From positions 1 through 34,229 of the forward strand of contig JAUNSU010000036.1 in assembly GCA_030539035.1 (NCBI GenBank): 34,229 nucleotides of DNA, read 5' to 3'. Under the pieces are notes generated by a model that saw only the letters and a program-made list of their open reading frames with translations, was not told the DNA's origin and did no database searches. This document shows, piece after piece, positions 34,105-34,229 of the stretch. This DNA comes from Planctomycetia bacterium. Lineage in GTDB: Bacteria; Planctomycetota; Planctomycetia; Pirellulales; Thermoguttaceae. Each line of letters starts with the position of its first letter. Within the stretch, counting starts at the first letter, position 1. The position numbers were made by a program, and so were the translations under genes.

Positions 34105-34229
34105 TTATACTTCCTCAAATCCCTTATAATTCAGTTCTTCCAATGCTTTTTCCGTATGGAACAATATTTGATCTGCTAACCCAAGTTCCGCAGTTGGATG
34201 AACGGAAAATTTTTTGAAAATATTTTGGG
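34105..34229 (-). CDS. C-terminal fragment of a DUF3990-like protein (start off window)
   Basis: Only the last 40 residues are in the window, reading to a TAA at 34105-34107. The end, LADQILFHTEKALEELNYKG then FEEV, matches the typical close of DUF3990 proteins (a Q-hydrophobic-F-HTEKAL element followed by a short FxxxEEV tail). These are uncharacterised proteins of about 150-180 residues, thought to be related to ADP-ribosyltransferase folds, though I am not certain of that link. Its 3-base gap to the 78-residue gene shows a two-gene operon. The fragment is short, so the family call is tentative. Confidence 0.5.
   Translation of the reverse strand, partial: QNIFKKFSVHPTAELGLADQILFHTEKALEELNYKGFEEV

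Noticed and set aside
1..34229. CRISPR arrays, tRNA genes, transposases, prophage.
   Set aside because: No regularly spaced repeats, no cloverleaf-like sequence and no such protein motifs were seen on reading both strands.

Overview
The window looks like a chromosomal piece of a planctomycete-type bacterium (phylum Planctomycetota), possibly host- or gut-associated. This is inferred from family resemblance, not from a database search. Pointers are: a zinc-ribbon protein with secretin-N-like repeats, a PilM fused to a membrane-anchored PilN-like part, an ExbB/TolQ protein with a signal peptide and an Ala/Pro-rich lead-in, a large Hanks-type kinase, many secreted polysaccharide-active proteins, and TPR lipoproteins. 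Base composition is moderate, promoters are close to the sigma-70 consensus, and GATC is strikingly common in coding sequence. No tRNA, rRNA, CRISPR array, transposase or prophage gene was seen.

Left arm (1-12206): nine genes all read on the minus strand. In transcription order they are an orphan SPOA (FliM/FliN-like) protein, hisF, a secreted TPR protein, an ExbB/TolQ channel, two ExbD/TolR proteins, a 905-residue membrane Ser/Thr kinase, a Tat-exported Gfo/Idh/MocA oxidoreductase, and a PilM-like protein that runs off the left edge. The ExbB-ExbD-ExbD genes are almost contiguous and the kinase follows 62 bases later, suggesting a proton-motive-force-driven envelope machine linked to a kinase. 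A palindromic MITE-like element lies between the kinase and the oxidoreductase.

Middle (12380-23693): malQ, asnS (with a perfect TTGACA-17-TATAAT promoter) and a secreted clan-A-like glycoside hydrolase read on the plus strand and end at a strong terminator. They face a minus-strand pair: an SGNH/GDSL esterase followed by a secreted parallel beta-helix protein, consistent with joint polysaccharide degradation. A secreted 896-residue protein of unknown family is divergent from the esterase.

Right arm (23866-34229): a small lipoprotein and a small conserved-looking 82-residue protein precede a macromolecular-synthesis-like locus, dnaG then rpoD, then a TPR lipoprotein. A consensus promoter drives about 310 bases of structured, gene-free leader before dnaG, which may be a small RNA or a regulatory leader. 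hisD is minus strand. The zinc-ribbon/STN-like protein is plus strand. The window ends in a two-gene cassette resembling DUF3990-type toxin-antitoxin-like pairs, the larger gene being cut by the edge.
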